A stretch of 5,692 nt of DNA, from assembly GCA_964386465.1 (NCBI GenBank), contig CAYLTU010000324.1, positions 1-5,692 of the forward strand, read 5' to 3'. Shown here in pieces: positions 1 through 5,387 of the stretch. This stretch comes from GCA-2717185 sp964386465 (GTDB lineage Bacteria > Pseudomonadota > Alphaproteobacteria > UBA8366 > GCA-2717185). The notes below the pieces were generated by a model. It was not told the DNA's origin, searched no databases, and saw only the letters and a program-made list of their open reading frames with translations. Within the stretch, counting starts at the first letter, position 1, and each line of letters starts with the position of its first letter. The translations under genes were made by a program, and so were the position numbers.

Positions 1-46
1 CTCCGGTCTACTCTGTTACCTATGTCGCCGGTTCGGACCACCTCAA

Positions 47-69
47 TCCTCCCCCATCGAGGGGGAGGA
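47..69. repeat. GC-rich hairpin, REP-like unit 1
   Basis: A perfect 9-bp stem, TCCTCCCCC pairing with GGGGGAGGA, encloses a 5-nt loop (ATCGA). It lies in non-coding DNA downstream of the transporter gene. The C-run/G-run design matches its neighbour at 98-120. Such short palindromes are typical of REP/BIME-like intergenic repeats in GC-rich proteobacteria. Neither strand has a U-tract right after the stem, so it is not a classical intrinsic terminator. Its role is inferred; the stem itself is seen directly. Confidence 0.6.
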
Positions 70-97
70 AGAAATTGCTTAATGCCAGTCGGTTATC

Positions 98-120
98 CCT
101 TCCCCCCTTGCGGGGGAAGG
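98..120. repeat. GC-rich hairpin, REP-like unit 2
   Basis: A perfect 9-bp stem, CCTTCCCCC pairing with GGGGGAAGG, encloses the 5-nt loop CTTGC. It is followed by CTAGGATGGGGGG, a second G-run that could pair with the C-run in an alternative fold. The spacing (28 bp) and style shared with the 47-69 hairpin suggest a pair of related intergenic repeats. It could slow or protect the 3' end of the transporter mRNA coming from the right, but no U-tract follows on that strand. Confidence 0.6.
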
Positions 121-160
121 CTAGGATGGGGGGTGAAACGGCGTCGTTAGATTTAATTCG

Positions 161-190
161 CAGAGTCCTCTCTGGCCCATTTTTCTTTTT
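161..190 (+). terminator. Weak candidate terminator (plus strand)
   Basis: A 5-bp stem CAGAG/CTCTG with loop TCCT (161-174) is followed six bases later by a T-rich run, TTTTTCTTTTT (about 180-190). This would read as a terminator for plus-strand transcription facing the minus-strand transporter gene. The stem is short, the spacing to the T-run is too long for a good intrinsic terminator, and no plus-strand gene is seen upstream in the window, so this is only a weak call. Confidence 0.18.
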
Positions 191-198
191 GGAGCGGA

Positions 199-1398
199 TC
201 AATCCTTGTCGCGGTCCGTCCACCAGATTGTCGTCAGCGACAGCAGCCCCAGCACCGCGAAACCGCCGACGAGCGGCACGACCGTGCCGTCATAGGCCTG
301 TCCGATGGCGGTGCCGAGCGCGAGCGATATGAAGCTGGTCAGCGAGCCGACCACCGCGGCGCCGATGCCGGCGATGTGGCCGAGCGGTTCCATTGCGATG
401 GCGTTGAAGTTGCCGAACAGCAGGCCCTGGCAGAAGAAGGCGATGCCGCCCCAGACCAGGAGAGCCCAGAGCGGTAGGCCGCCCGGCGCGGCCCAGGCAT
501 AAACGGCGAACAGCACCGACACCGCGCATTGCGTCTGCTGCGCGCGCCGCGACAGCAAATGCATGCCGAAGCGCATGACCAGCCGCGCGTTGAGCAGCGA
601 GGCGGCGCCGATCGCCAGCGCCAGCCCGCCGAAGAACAGCGGAAACAGAGTGCCCATACCGTATTGCTGCTGGAAAATCTGCGGGGCGGAGGCCAGGTAG
701 CCGACGAAGCCGCCGAAGATCACGCCGGCGGCTGCCGCGTACCCCACCGCCGTCCGGGTTCGGAAGACCTCGAAGAGCGCGGTCGCGAGCCGCCGGGCCG
801 ACCAGGGTAGCCGCCGATCCGGCGGCAGGGTTTCCGGCTGGCGGACCGTGAACCAGACGAGGGCGATCAGCGCGAGCGCCAGAAGCAGGCCGAAAATGGC
901 CCGCCAATGCGCAAAGGCGAGGATGCCTTGTCCAAGCGCGGGGGCGAGGGCGGGCACGATGATGAAGACGGCCATGATCAGCGACATGATTCGGGCCATG
1001 GCACGGCCCTCATACTGGTCGCGGACCAGCGCCACCGTCACGATGCGCGGCCCGGCAACGCCCAGGCCCTGCAGGAACCGCCCGGCCAGCATCACCGTGA
1101 AGCTTCCGGAAACGACACACAGGACGGACCCGGCGAGATAGATCGCCAGGCCGGCGTAGATGGGTGTCTTACGGCCGATATTGTCGGACATCGGTCCGTA
1201 GACGAACTGCCCCAGCGCGAGACCGAGAAACAGCATCGAGACGACGAGTTGCGGGTCGTTCGGGTCGGTCGTGCCGAGGTCGCGGCCGATTTCCGTCAGC
1301 GCCGGCAGCATCGCGTCGATCGACAGCGCGACCAGCGAGGTCATGAGCGCCATCAGCGAGACGAACTCGCCGAGGCGAAGGGTCTTGCCTTGCGTCAT
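199..1398 (-). CDS. MFS multidrug efflux transporter, Bcr/CflA type
   Basis: This gene encodes a 399-aa inner-membrane protein with about 12 hydrophobic segments, the usual size for the drug:H+ antiporter (DHA1) group of the major facilitator superfamily. Visible signatures are an acidic residue in the first membrane helix (LSIDAMLPAL, D28), the loop 2-3 motif A (YGPMSDNIGRK, about residues 67-77), the GRFLQGLG segment with R107 in helix 4, and a motif-C-like PALAPALGQG in helix 5 (149-158). The expected role is proton-driven export of small toxic molecules such as chloramphenicol- or bicyclomycin-like compounds; the substrate cannot be read from sequence. The open frame continues 107 codons upstream, but that part is arginine/proline-rich, crosses the neighbouring hydrolase gene and is not membrane-like, so the ATG at 1396-1398 is preferred. 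No clear Shine-Dalgarno site precedes it. It is the last gene of the minus-strand set, 178 bp after the hydrolase. Confidence 0.9.
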   Translation of the reverse strand: MTQGKTLRLGEFVSLMALMTSLVALSIDAMLPALTEIGRDLGTTDPNDPQLVVSMLFLGLALGQFVYGPMSDNIGRKTPIYAGLAIYLAGSVLCVVSGSFTVMLAGRFLQGLGVAGPRIVTVALVRDQYEGRAMARIMSLIMAVFIIVPALAPALGQGILAFAHWRAIFGLLLALALIALVWFTVRQPETLPPDRRLPWSARRLATALFEVFRTRTAVGYAAAAGVIFGGFVGYLASAPQIFQQQYGMGTLFPLFFGGLALAIGAASLLNARLVMRFGMHLLSRRAQQTQCAVSVLFAVYAWAAPGGLPLWALLVWGGIAFFCQGLLFGNFNAIAMEPLGHIAGIGAAVVGSLTSFISLALGTAIGQAYDGTVVPLVGGFAVLGLLSLTTIWWTDRDKD

Positions 1399-1504
1399 GG
1401 AAGGTGTTTGGCGTTCGCCTGTCCTATGAAAGTTCCGCCGCCGCGCCGTGCCGGGGCGGGACGTAGGCCGGCGCACTCGCGACCCCAAGCAGCGAGAGAC
1501 AAAG

Positions 1505-1533
1505 CGTATAGGCCCCCAACGGGCTCGCCACAA
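1505..1533 (-). promoter_or_regulatory. Candidate sigma70-type promoter for the transporter
   Basis: On the minus strand TTGTGG (1528-1533) and TATACG (1505-1510) are separated by exactly 17 bp, in the 178-bp gap between the hydrolase and transporter genes. Transcription would start near 1498 and leave a leader of about 100 nt. The match to consensus is moderate (TTG of the -35, TATA of the -10), and such matches occur by chance. It is plausible mainly because the gap is otherwise unexplained. Confidence 0.27.
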
Positions 1534-1576
1534 CGACAATCGTGCCGGCCGCCATGCCGGTGGCGGCAGGTTGCGG

Positions 1577-2467
1577 TCAGCCCGCCAGCGCCCGCGCGTC
1601 CAGCACCGCCCGGGCCCAGTCCTCCGGCCGTTCCTGCGGCAGGTTGTGGCCGGCCTTGTCGTAGACCCTGTGTTCGTGCGGGCCGGTGAAGCGCTTGGCG
1701 TGGTGCGCGGTGCTGCCACCCACCCCGTCGCCGCTGCCGTCGATCGTGATGGCGGGCACGGTGATCGGCGGTTGCGCGGTAAGTCGCGTCTCGATGTGGG
1801 CGACGGCGGGGTCGCCCGGCGCCAGCCCGTAGCGGTGCCGGTAGGAATGGATCACCACGTCGACGAAATCCGGGTTGTCGAAGGAGGGCGCGGAGCGTTC
1901 GAAGACGGCGTCGTCGAAATCCCAATGCGGCGACCACATGCCCCACAATGTCTTTGCGATGTCGCGCCGGTTCTCGGTCAGGCCGCGCCGGCCGCGTTCG
2001 GAATGAAAATAGTACTGGTACCAGTAGGCGGCTTCCCGCGCCGCGGCGACAGGTTCATTGGCGCGCGCGATGTTCTGGATGTTGTAGCTGTTGCCGGAGA
2101 CCAGGGCGGTGACCCGCTCGGGCCATAGGGCTGAGACGACACAGGCGGCGCGGCCGCCCCAATCGTAGCCGCCGACAATCGCGCGTTCGATCTCCAGCGC
2201 GTCCATCAGGCACAACAGGTCGTTGCCGAACGCCGCCTGCTCGCCGGAGCGCGGCGTCTTGTCGGACAGAAACCGCGTCGGTCCGTAGCCGCGCATGTAG
2301 GGCACCAATACCCGTGCCCCGGCCTCGGCCATGATCGGCGCGCACTCGGCGTAGGCCTGTACGTCGTAGGGGAAGCCATGCAGCATGACGCAGGGCCAGC
2401 CGTCGCTGGCGCCGTATTCCAGATAGGCGGTTTCCAGCACGCCTGCTGTGACGCTCTTGATCTGCAT
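1577..2467 (-). CDS. Alpha/beta hydrolase, epoxide hydrolase-like
   Basis: This is a 296-aa alpha/beta-hydrolase-fold enzyme without a signal peptide, so probably cytoplasmic. The oxyanion motif HGFP is at residues 30-33 and the nucleophile elbow is G-Y-D-W-G-G with D102 as the nucleophile. An Asp followed by Trp is the mark of epoxide hydrolases and haloalkane dehalogenases rather than serine esterases. The likely acid is D247 in GSGDGV, and the base is H274 in AGHNLPQE. Two cap-domain tyrosines that protonate the epoxide in known enzymes have good counterparts: one in YWYQYYF (148-154) and one in HSYRHR (Y209). Hydrolysis of an epoxide to a diol through a covalent aspartyl ester is therefore the best guess; dehalogenase activity is less likely given the tyrosine pair. 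The ATG has an ideal Shine-Dalgarno site 6 nt upstream and begins 3 bp after the gluQ stop, implying co-transcription and coupling. The physiological substrate is unknown. Confidence 0.88.
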   Translation of the reverse strand: MQIKSVTAGVLETAYLEYGASDGWPCVMLHGFPYDVQAYAECAPIMAEAGARVLVPYMRGYGPTRFLSDKTPRSGEQAAFGNDLLCLMDALEIERAIVGGYDWGGRAACVVSALWPERVTALVSGNSYNIQNIARANEPVAAAREAAYWYQYYFHSERGRRGLTENRRDIAKTLWGMWSPHWDFDDAVFERSAPSFDNPDFVDVVIHSYRHRYGLAPGDPAVAHIETRLTAQPPITVPAITIDGSGDGVGGSTAHHAKRFTGPHEHRVYDKAGHNLPQERPEDWARAVLDARALAG

Positions 2468-2470
2468 TGG

Positions 2471-3322
2471 TTACCCCTCCCTCGCCGCCATCGCTCGCAC
2501 ATCCTCCGGGCTTCGGCCCGCTGCGCGCAGTGCCTGGATCGTCTCGGCCTTGTCGCGCTTGGCGAAGCGCTGGCCCGATGGCGCGCGCAGCAATTGGTGA
2601 TGATGATAGTCCGGGACCGGCAGGTTCAGAAGGGTTTGCAGGACCCGGTGCACATGGGTCGCGTGCAACAAATCTTCGCCGCGGGTCACCAAGGTTACGC
2701 CCTGCGCCGCGTCGTCCAATGTGACCGCAAGGTGGTAGCAGGTCGCCACGTCCTTGCGCGCCAGCACCACGTCGCCGCAGCCGGCCGGATCGACTGTGAT
2801 ATCGCCGCCGGCGTGGTCGTGGAACCGTAACGGCCCGGCGCGCCGCGCGGCTTTCGCCATGTCAAGACGCAGCGCGTAGGCGTCGCCCGCCGCCTTGCGG
2901 TCTTCCGCCTCGGCTTGGAACATATGCCGGCAGGTTCCCGGGTAGAGCGCGCCGTCCGGGCCGTGCGGCGCCGATGCGGACTCCGCCGCCTGACGCTGCA
3001 AATCCTTGCGGGTGCAGAAGCAGGGGAACAGCAAGCCTTCATCGTGGAGTCGGTCGAGGGCCGCCGCGTAATCCGCCATATGGTCCGATTGCCGCCACAC
3101 TGGCGTCTCCCAGTCGAGCCCGAGCCAGGCGAGGTCTTCAGCGATACCGTCTTCGAATTCCGGCCGGCAGCGTCCCCGGTCGATATCCTCGATACGCAGC
3201 AGGAAGCGGCCGTGCGGGCCGCAGGCCTCGGCCGCGAACAGGGCGCTGTAGGCGTGGCCGAGGTGCAGCCGCCCGGTCGGGCTCGGCGCGAAACGGGTCA
3301 CGGTCTGCGATTCCGACGTCAT
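2471..3322 (-). CDS. gluQ: Glutamyl-Q tRNA(Asp) synthetase
   Basis: This 283-aa paralogue of the glutamyl-tRNA synthetase catalytic core activates glutamate and attaches it to the queuosine at position 34 of tRNA-Asp, a cytoplasmic tRNA modification. The class-I signature FAPSPTGRLHLGHA is at residues 11-24 (HIGH box HLGH, 20-23), and the glutamate-binding segment RIEDIDRG is at 43-50. A zinc site of the GluQ type is visible as C101-x-C103, Y127 and C131. The KMSKS equivalent is the degenerate RFAKRDK (252-258). The protein ends soon after this loop, without the anticodon-binding domain of GltX, and the length matches GluQ rather than full GluRS (about 470 aa). The ATG at 3320-3322 is placed about 10 codons before the PSPTG motif, as expected; no clear Shine-Dalgarno site precedes it. 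It heads the minus-strand set and is divergent from the glycosylase gene. Confidence 0.95.
   Translation of the reverse strand: MTSESQTVTRFAPSPTGRLHLGHAYSALFAAEACGPHGRFLLRIEDIDRGRCRPEFEDGIAEDLAWLGLDWETPVWRQSDHMADYAAALDRLHDEGLLFPCFCTRKDLQRQAAESASAPHGPDGALYPGTCRHMFQAEAEDRKAAGDAYALRLDMAKAARRAGPLRFHDHAGGDITVDPAGCGDVVLARKDVATCYHLAVTLDDAAQGVTLVTRGEDLLHATHVHRVLQTLLNLPVPDYHHHQLLRAPSGQRFAKRDKAETIQALRAAGRSPEDVRAMAAREG
2474..2480 (-). promoter_or_regulatory. Ribosome binding site of the hydrolase gene
   Basis: GGAGGGG on the minus strand lies 6 nt before the ATG at 2465-2467 and inside the last codons (Glu-Gly) of gluQ. It fixes the hydrolase start and suggests that ribosomes finishing gluQ can reinitiate on the hydrolase. 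Confidence 0.8.
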
Positions 3323-3363
3323 GGTACTGGCGGTATCGCGCGAGAGTCTTTAAGTCAATCGCC
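3323..3363. promoter_or_regulatory. Divergent promoter spacer between gluQ and glycosylase
   Basis: Only 41 bp separate the two divergent ATG codons, so signals for both directions must overlap each other or the coding regions. On the minus strand TTGACT (3353-3358) is a 5/6 match to a -35 box, followed 15 bp later by a weak GATACC (3332-3337); a start there would fall almost on the gluQ ATG. On the plus strand TTCCGA (3311-3316) and TATCGC (3334-3339), 17 bp apart, are a poor candidate for the glycosylase gene. Neither gene has a clear Shine-Dalgarno site here. The divergent layout is certain; the boxes are weak. Confidence 0.35.
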
Positions 3364-3981
3364 ATGGTCACGACGCCGAAATCGATTGCCGCCGCGCTGG
3401 ATGCGCTGGCGGTGCGCGACACGGACATCGCCCGCACGCTCGCCGAAGTCGGCTATCCGGAGCCTCGGGTGCGCGAGCCCGGTTTCGCGACCTTGCTGAA
3501 TATCATCATCGGCCAGCAGGTTTCCGTACAGTCCGCGGCGGCGATTCGCGGCCGGTTGCTGGAAGCCGCCGATCCGCTGACCCCCGACTCGTTCCTGGCG
3601 CTCGACCAAGCGGCGCTGCGCGGCGTCGGTTTCAGCCGCCGAAAAATCGAGTATGGCAGGCTGCTGGCGCAGGACATCCGGGAAGGGCGTTTCGACCCGG
3701 GTGGGCTGCCCGCGTTGGAAGACGATGCGGTGCTGGACCGGATCGTCGCGCGCAAGGGGCTTGGCCGCTGGAGCGCGGAGATCTATTTGCTTTTCGCGCT
3801 GGGCCGGCCGGATGCCTGGCCTGCCGACGATCTGGCGGTACAGGTCGCGGTACAACGGCTGAAGGATTTGGACGGGCGGCCCGACCGCGCGACCATGGAC
3901 CGGATCGCGGAGCCCTGGCGCCCCTATCGCGGCGGCGCGGCGCTTTTAATGTGGCATGTTTACCGGAAAGCCGCGCTGTAA
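3364..3981 (+). CDS. DNA-3-methyladenine glycosylase, AlkA-type (HhH-GPD)
   Basis: This 205-aa base-excision repair enzyme should remove alkylated purines such as 3-methyladenine from DNA by cutting the N-glycosidic bond. The family segment LLNIIIGQQVSVQSAAAI is at residues 44-61. The helix-hairpin-helix is carried by RKGLGRWSAE (130-139), and the GPD catalytic region by WPADDLAVQ (152-160), where D156 aligns with the catalytic Asp of AlkA (LPDDY in E. coli). The protein consists of the glycosylase core only, lacking the N-terminal beta domain of E. coli AlkA, as in many short bacterial relatives. No C-terminal iron-sulfur cysteines are present, which argues against an Nth/MutY assignment. 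The frame is open far upstream, but that part is antisense to gluQ, so the ATG at 3364 is used. The esterase gene follows after 23 bp, suggesting one transcript. Confidence 0.92.
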   Translation: MVTTPKSIAAALDALAVRDTDIARTLAEVGYPEPRVREPGFATLLNIIIGQQVSVQSAAAIRGRLLEAADPLTPDSFLALDQAALRGVGFSRRKIEYGRLLAQDIREGRFDPGGLPALEDDAVLDRIVARKGLGRWSAEIYLLFALGRPDAWPADDLAVQVAVQRLKDLDGRPDRATMDRIAEPWRPYRGGAALLMWHVYRKAAL

Positions 3982-3990
3982 CGCCGCGGC

Positions 3991-3995
3991 GGGAG
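3991..3995 (+). promoter_or_regulatory. Ribosome binding site of the esterase gene
   Basis: GGGAG followed by an A-rich 9-nt spacer precedes the ATG at 4005. This supports that start over the in-frame ATG at 3951, which lies inside the glycosylase gene. Confidence 0.6.
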
Positions 3996-4004
3996 CAAAA
4001 AAGA

Positions 4005-4667
4005 ATGGCGAATTTGTTGGAACTGGACGGGCCGCGTTGGGGTCCCGCTTCGGGCGGCGAGGCGAAACAGCTGGTGATCCTGTTGCATGGGCTGGGCGCG
4101 GACGGCGCCGATTTGATCGGACTGGCGCCGCATTGGGGTGACATATTGCCCGACGCCGCCTTCGTGGCGCCGAACGCGCCGTTTCCATGCGACATGGCGC
4201 CGATGGGCTATCAATGGTTCAGCGCGCAGGACCGCAGCGACGAGGGACGGCTCGGTGCGGCGCAGGCGGTCGCGCCTACTCTCAATGCCTTTATCGATGC
4301 CGAACTGGCGCGGACTGGGCTCGATGCGGAGAACATGGCCTTGGTCGGGTTTAGCCAGGGCACCATGATGAGCCTCTACGTCGTGCCGCGCCGCGCGGAA
4401 GAGATGGCCGCCGTCGTCGGCTATTCCGGACGGCTGCTGGCTCCGGAACTCCTGGCGGCGGAGGCCGTTTCGAAGCCGCCGGTCATGTTGATCCATGGCG
4501 AGATGGACGATCTGGTGCCGTTCACCTCGATGGCGGAAGCGGAAGAGGGGCTGGAAGCGGCGGGCTTCTCCGTTCAATCTCTCGCCTGCCCCGGGCTCGG
4601 CCACGGCATCGACCCAAGCGGGCTGCAACATGGCGGGGCCTTCCTCAAGGCCGCGTTTTCCGCCTGA
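4005..4667 (+). CDS. Carboxylesterase/phospholipase family serine hydrolase (YpfH-like)
   Basis: This is a 220-aa single-domain alpha/beta hydrolase of the phospholipase/carboxylesterase (Abhydrolase_2) group, close in size to YpfH and bacterial EstB-type esterases. The oxyanion segment LHGLGADGADL is at residues 27-37. The nucleophile elbow GFSQG is at 115-119 with S117, the acid is D168 in HGEMDDLVP, and the base is H200 in GLGHGI. All three triad residues are present, so the enzyme should be active on short-chain carboxyl or thio esters; the natural substrate is not evident. There is no signal peptide, so it is cytoplasmic. It lies 23 bp after the glycosylase gene, and its TGA overlaps the ATG of the next gene by one base, giving a compact three-gene unit. 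Confidence 0.9.
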   Translation: MANLLELDGPRWGPASGGEAKQLVILLHGLGADGADLIGLAPHWGDILPDAAFVAPNAPFPCDMAPMGYQWFSAQDRSDEGRLGAAQAVAPTLNAFIDAELARTGLDAENMALVGFSQGTMMSLYVVPRRAEEMAAVVGYSGRLLAPELLAAEAVSKPPVMLIHGEMDDLVPFTSMAEAEEGLEAAGFSVQSLACPGLGHGIDPSGLQHGGAFLKAAFSA

Positions 4668-5287
4668 TGTCGCTGCAGAACCGCGTTGCGCCGAACGGCG
4701 AGATCGTCGCGGTGCCCGAGCGCGGCCTGTTCATGGGCAATCGCGGCGTCCTGCATGACGAGCACAAGAGGCTCGGCCGGCGGCGTTGGGCGCTGAAGGC
4801 GTGGCTGATCTGCCGCCTCGAATTCAAGGGACGGCAGCGCGCCGTTATGACGCCGCGGCGTTATACCGAGCTGTTCTTTTTCGACGAAGCCGCCGCCCTC
4901 GCGGCGGGGCATCGGCCTTGCTACGAGTGTCGACGGGCGGATTTCCGGGCTTGGCAGGCAGCCTGGCAAGATGCGCAATGTCTGCCGCGTCCGCCGCGCG
5001 CGCCGGAGATGGATGCCTGTCTGCACGTTGAAAGAATTGCGTCGAAAAGCCGGTCCCCGCGCACGTGGATATGCCCCGCGGAAGAACTGCCTGACGGTAC
5101 CTTCGTCGCGGTCGGCTGCATTCCCCACCTCGTCCAAGGGGACGGGATACGGCCTTGGTACTGGCGGGGATACGGACCGATGAAGGTGCGGCCGAGCGGC
5201 GAGATTACGGTACTGACGCCGCCCTCGAGCGTTGCCGCACTGCGTGCTGGATATCAGCCCCTCTTGCATCCAAGTGCGTATCGCTAA
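4667..5287 (+). CDS. Conserved protein of unknown function with Ada-like RPCxxC motif
   Basis: This 206-aa soluble, basic protein lacks a signal peptide or membrane segment. It starts on the ATG of a TGATG overlap with the esterase gene, a normal sign of translational coupling; no strong Shine-Dalgarno site of its own is needed. I do not recognise a named family, although the N-terminal text (NRVAPNGEIVAVPERG, MGNRGVLHDEHKRL, ICRLEFKGRQR) looks like a conserved alphaproteobacterial hypothetical family. Residues 69-90 run from ELFFFDEAAALAAG into HRPCYECRR and closely resemble the end of the Ada metal-binding domain (FF..xxEAxxAGxRPCKRCRP), giving one Cys pair, C85 and C88. The first Ada cysteine pair is not evident; only C49 lies upstream, while C105, C118, C136 and C151 lie downstream. 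The C-terminal half has EMDACLHVER (113-122) and LPDGTFVAVG (141-150), followed by tryptophan-rich RPWYWRGYG. A zinc-bound nucleic-acid role is an inference only. Confidence 0.85.
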   Translation: MSLQNRVAPNGEIVAVPERGLFMGNRGVLHDEHKRLGRRRWALKAWLICRLEFKGRQRAVMTPRRYTELFFFDEAAALAAGHRPCYECRRADFRAWQAAWQDAQCLPRPPRAPEMDACLHVERIASKSRSPRTWICPAEELPDGTFVAVGCIPHLVQGDGIRPWYWRGYGPMKVRPSGEITVLTPPSSVAALRAGYQPLLHPSAYR

Positions 5288-5299
5288 TATGACAAAGCC

Positions 5300-5319
5300 C
5301 TCAGGATTTCGATCCTCAG
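5300..5319 (+). terminator. Small UUCG hairpin after the unknown gene
   Basis: AGGAT and ATCCT (5303-5307 and 5312-5316) form a perfect 5-bp stem closed by a TTCG tetraloop, with two further outer pairs beyond a C-C mismatch. It sits 12 bp after the stop of the unknown gene. No T-run follows, so it is a weak terminator at best; it could instead stabilise the 3' end of the mRNA. Confidence 0.3.
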
Positions 5320-5330
5320 ACCACAACATC

Positions 5331-5359
5331 TTGTATTAGAAGGTCGATTCGGATATCAA
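5331..5359 (+). promoter_or_regulatory. Candidate promoter of the HNH gene
   Basis: TTGTAT (5331-5336) and TATCAA (5354-5359) are exactly 17 bp apart in the AT-richest stretch of the window, with a start point expected near 5366 and a leader of about 20 nt. Agreement with the sigma70 consensus is 3/6 and 4/6, so the call rests on location and spacing as much as on the boxes. It suggests the HNH gene is transcribed on its own as well as, or instead of, with the upstream unit. Confidence 0.35.
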
Positions 5360-5376
5360 TTTGTCAGTCGATTGAT

Positions 5377-5381
5377 GGAAG
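5377..5381 (+). promoter_or_regulatory. Ribosome binding site of the HNH gene
   Basis: GGAAG lies 6 nt before the ATG at 5388 and supports that start. The reading frame directly after it is conserved-looking from the sixth residue on. Confidence 0.55.
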
Positions 5382-5387
5382 TAGGGT

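Larger units (their letters stand above)
1..198. other. Non-coding left edge with hairpins
   Basis: No convincing coding frame is present on either strand; the short open frames here have no family resemblance and no ribosome binding site. The stretch holds two GC-rich hairpins (annotated separately) and a T-rich run near 181-190 just beyond the 3' end of the minus-strand transporter gene. The first 40 bases match nothing that can be assigned. They could be the tail of an intergenic region or the edge of an element lying outside the window. Confidence 0.7.

Noticed and set aside
907..1689. 260-codon plus-strand open frame
   Set aside because: It is antisense to the transporter and hydrolase genes, very rich in Arg, His and Gln, and shows no family motif; typical of antisense frames in GC-rich DNA.
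199..1719. Reading the transporter as a 506-aa protein with a 107-aa N-terminal extension
   Set aside because: The extension is Arg/Pro-rich, lies antisense-free but out of frame inside the hydrolase gene, and the transporter family begins just before the first membrane helix; the ATG at 1396-1398 fits the family.
1395..1946. 183-codon minus-strand frame overlapping the hydrolase
   Set aside because: It is a frame-shifted shadow of the hydrolase gene with an Arg/Ala-rich sequence and no motif.
2974..3363. Upstream extension of the glycosylase frame (130 codons)
   Set aside because: It is antisense to the well-supported gluQ gene and has a low-complexity Arg/Gly/Pro composition; the family similarity begins after the ATG at 3364.
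3951..4004. Earlier in-frame start for the esterase
   Set aside because: It would overlap the end of the glycosylase gene and lacks a ribosome binding site, whereas the ATG at 4005 has GGGAG upstream.
4574..5329. 251-codon minus-strand frame opposite the unknown protein
   Set aside because: The plus-strand frame has the coupled TGATG start, conserved-looking motifs and normal composition; the minus frame is a mirror shadow.
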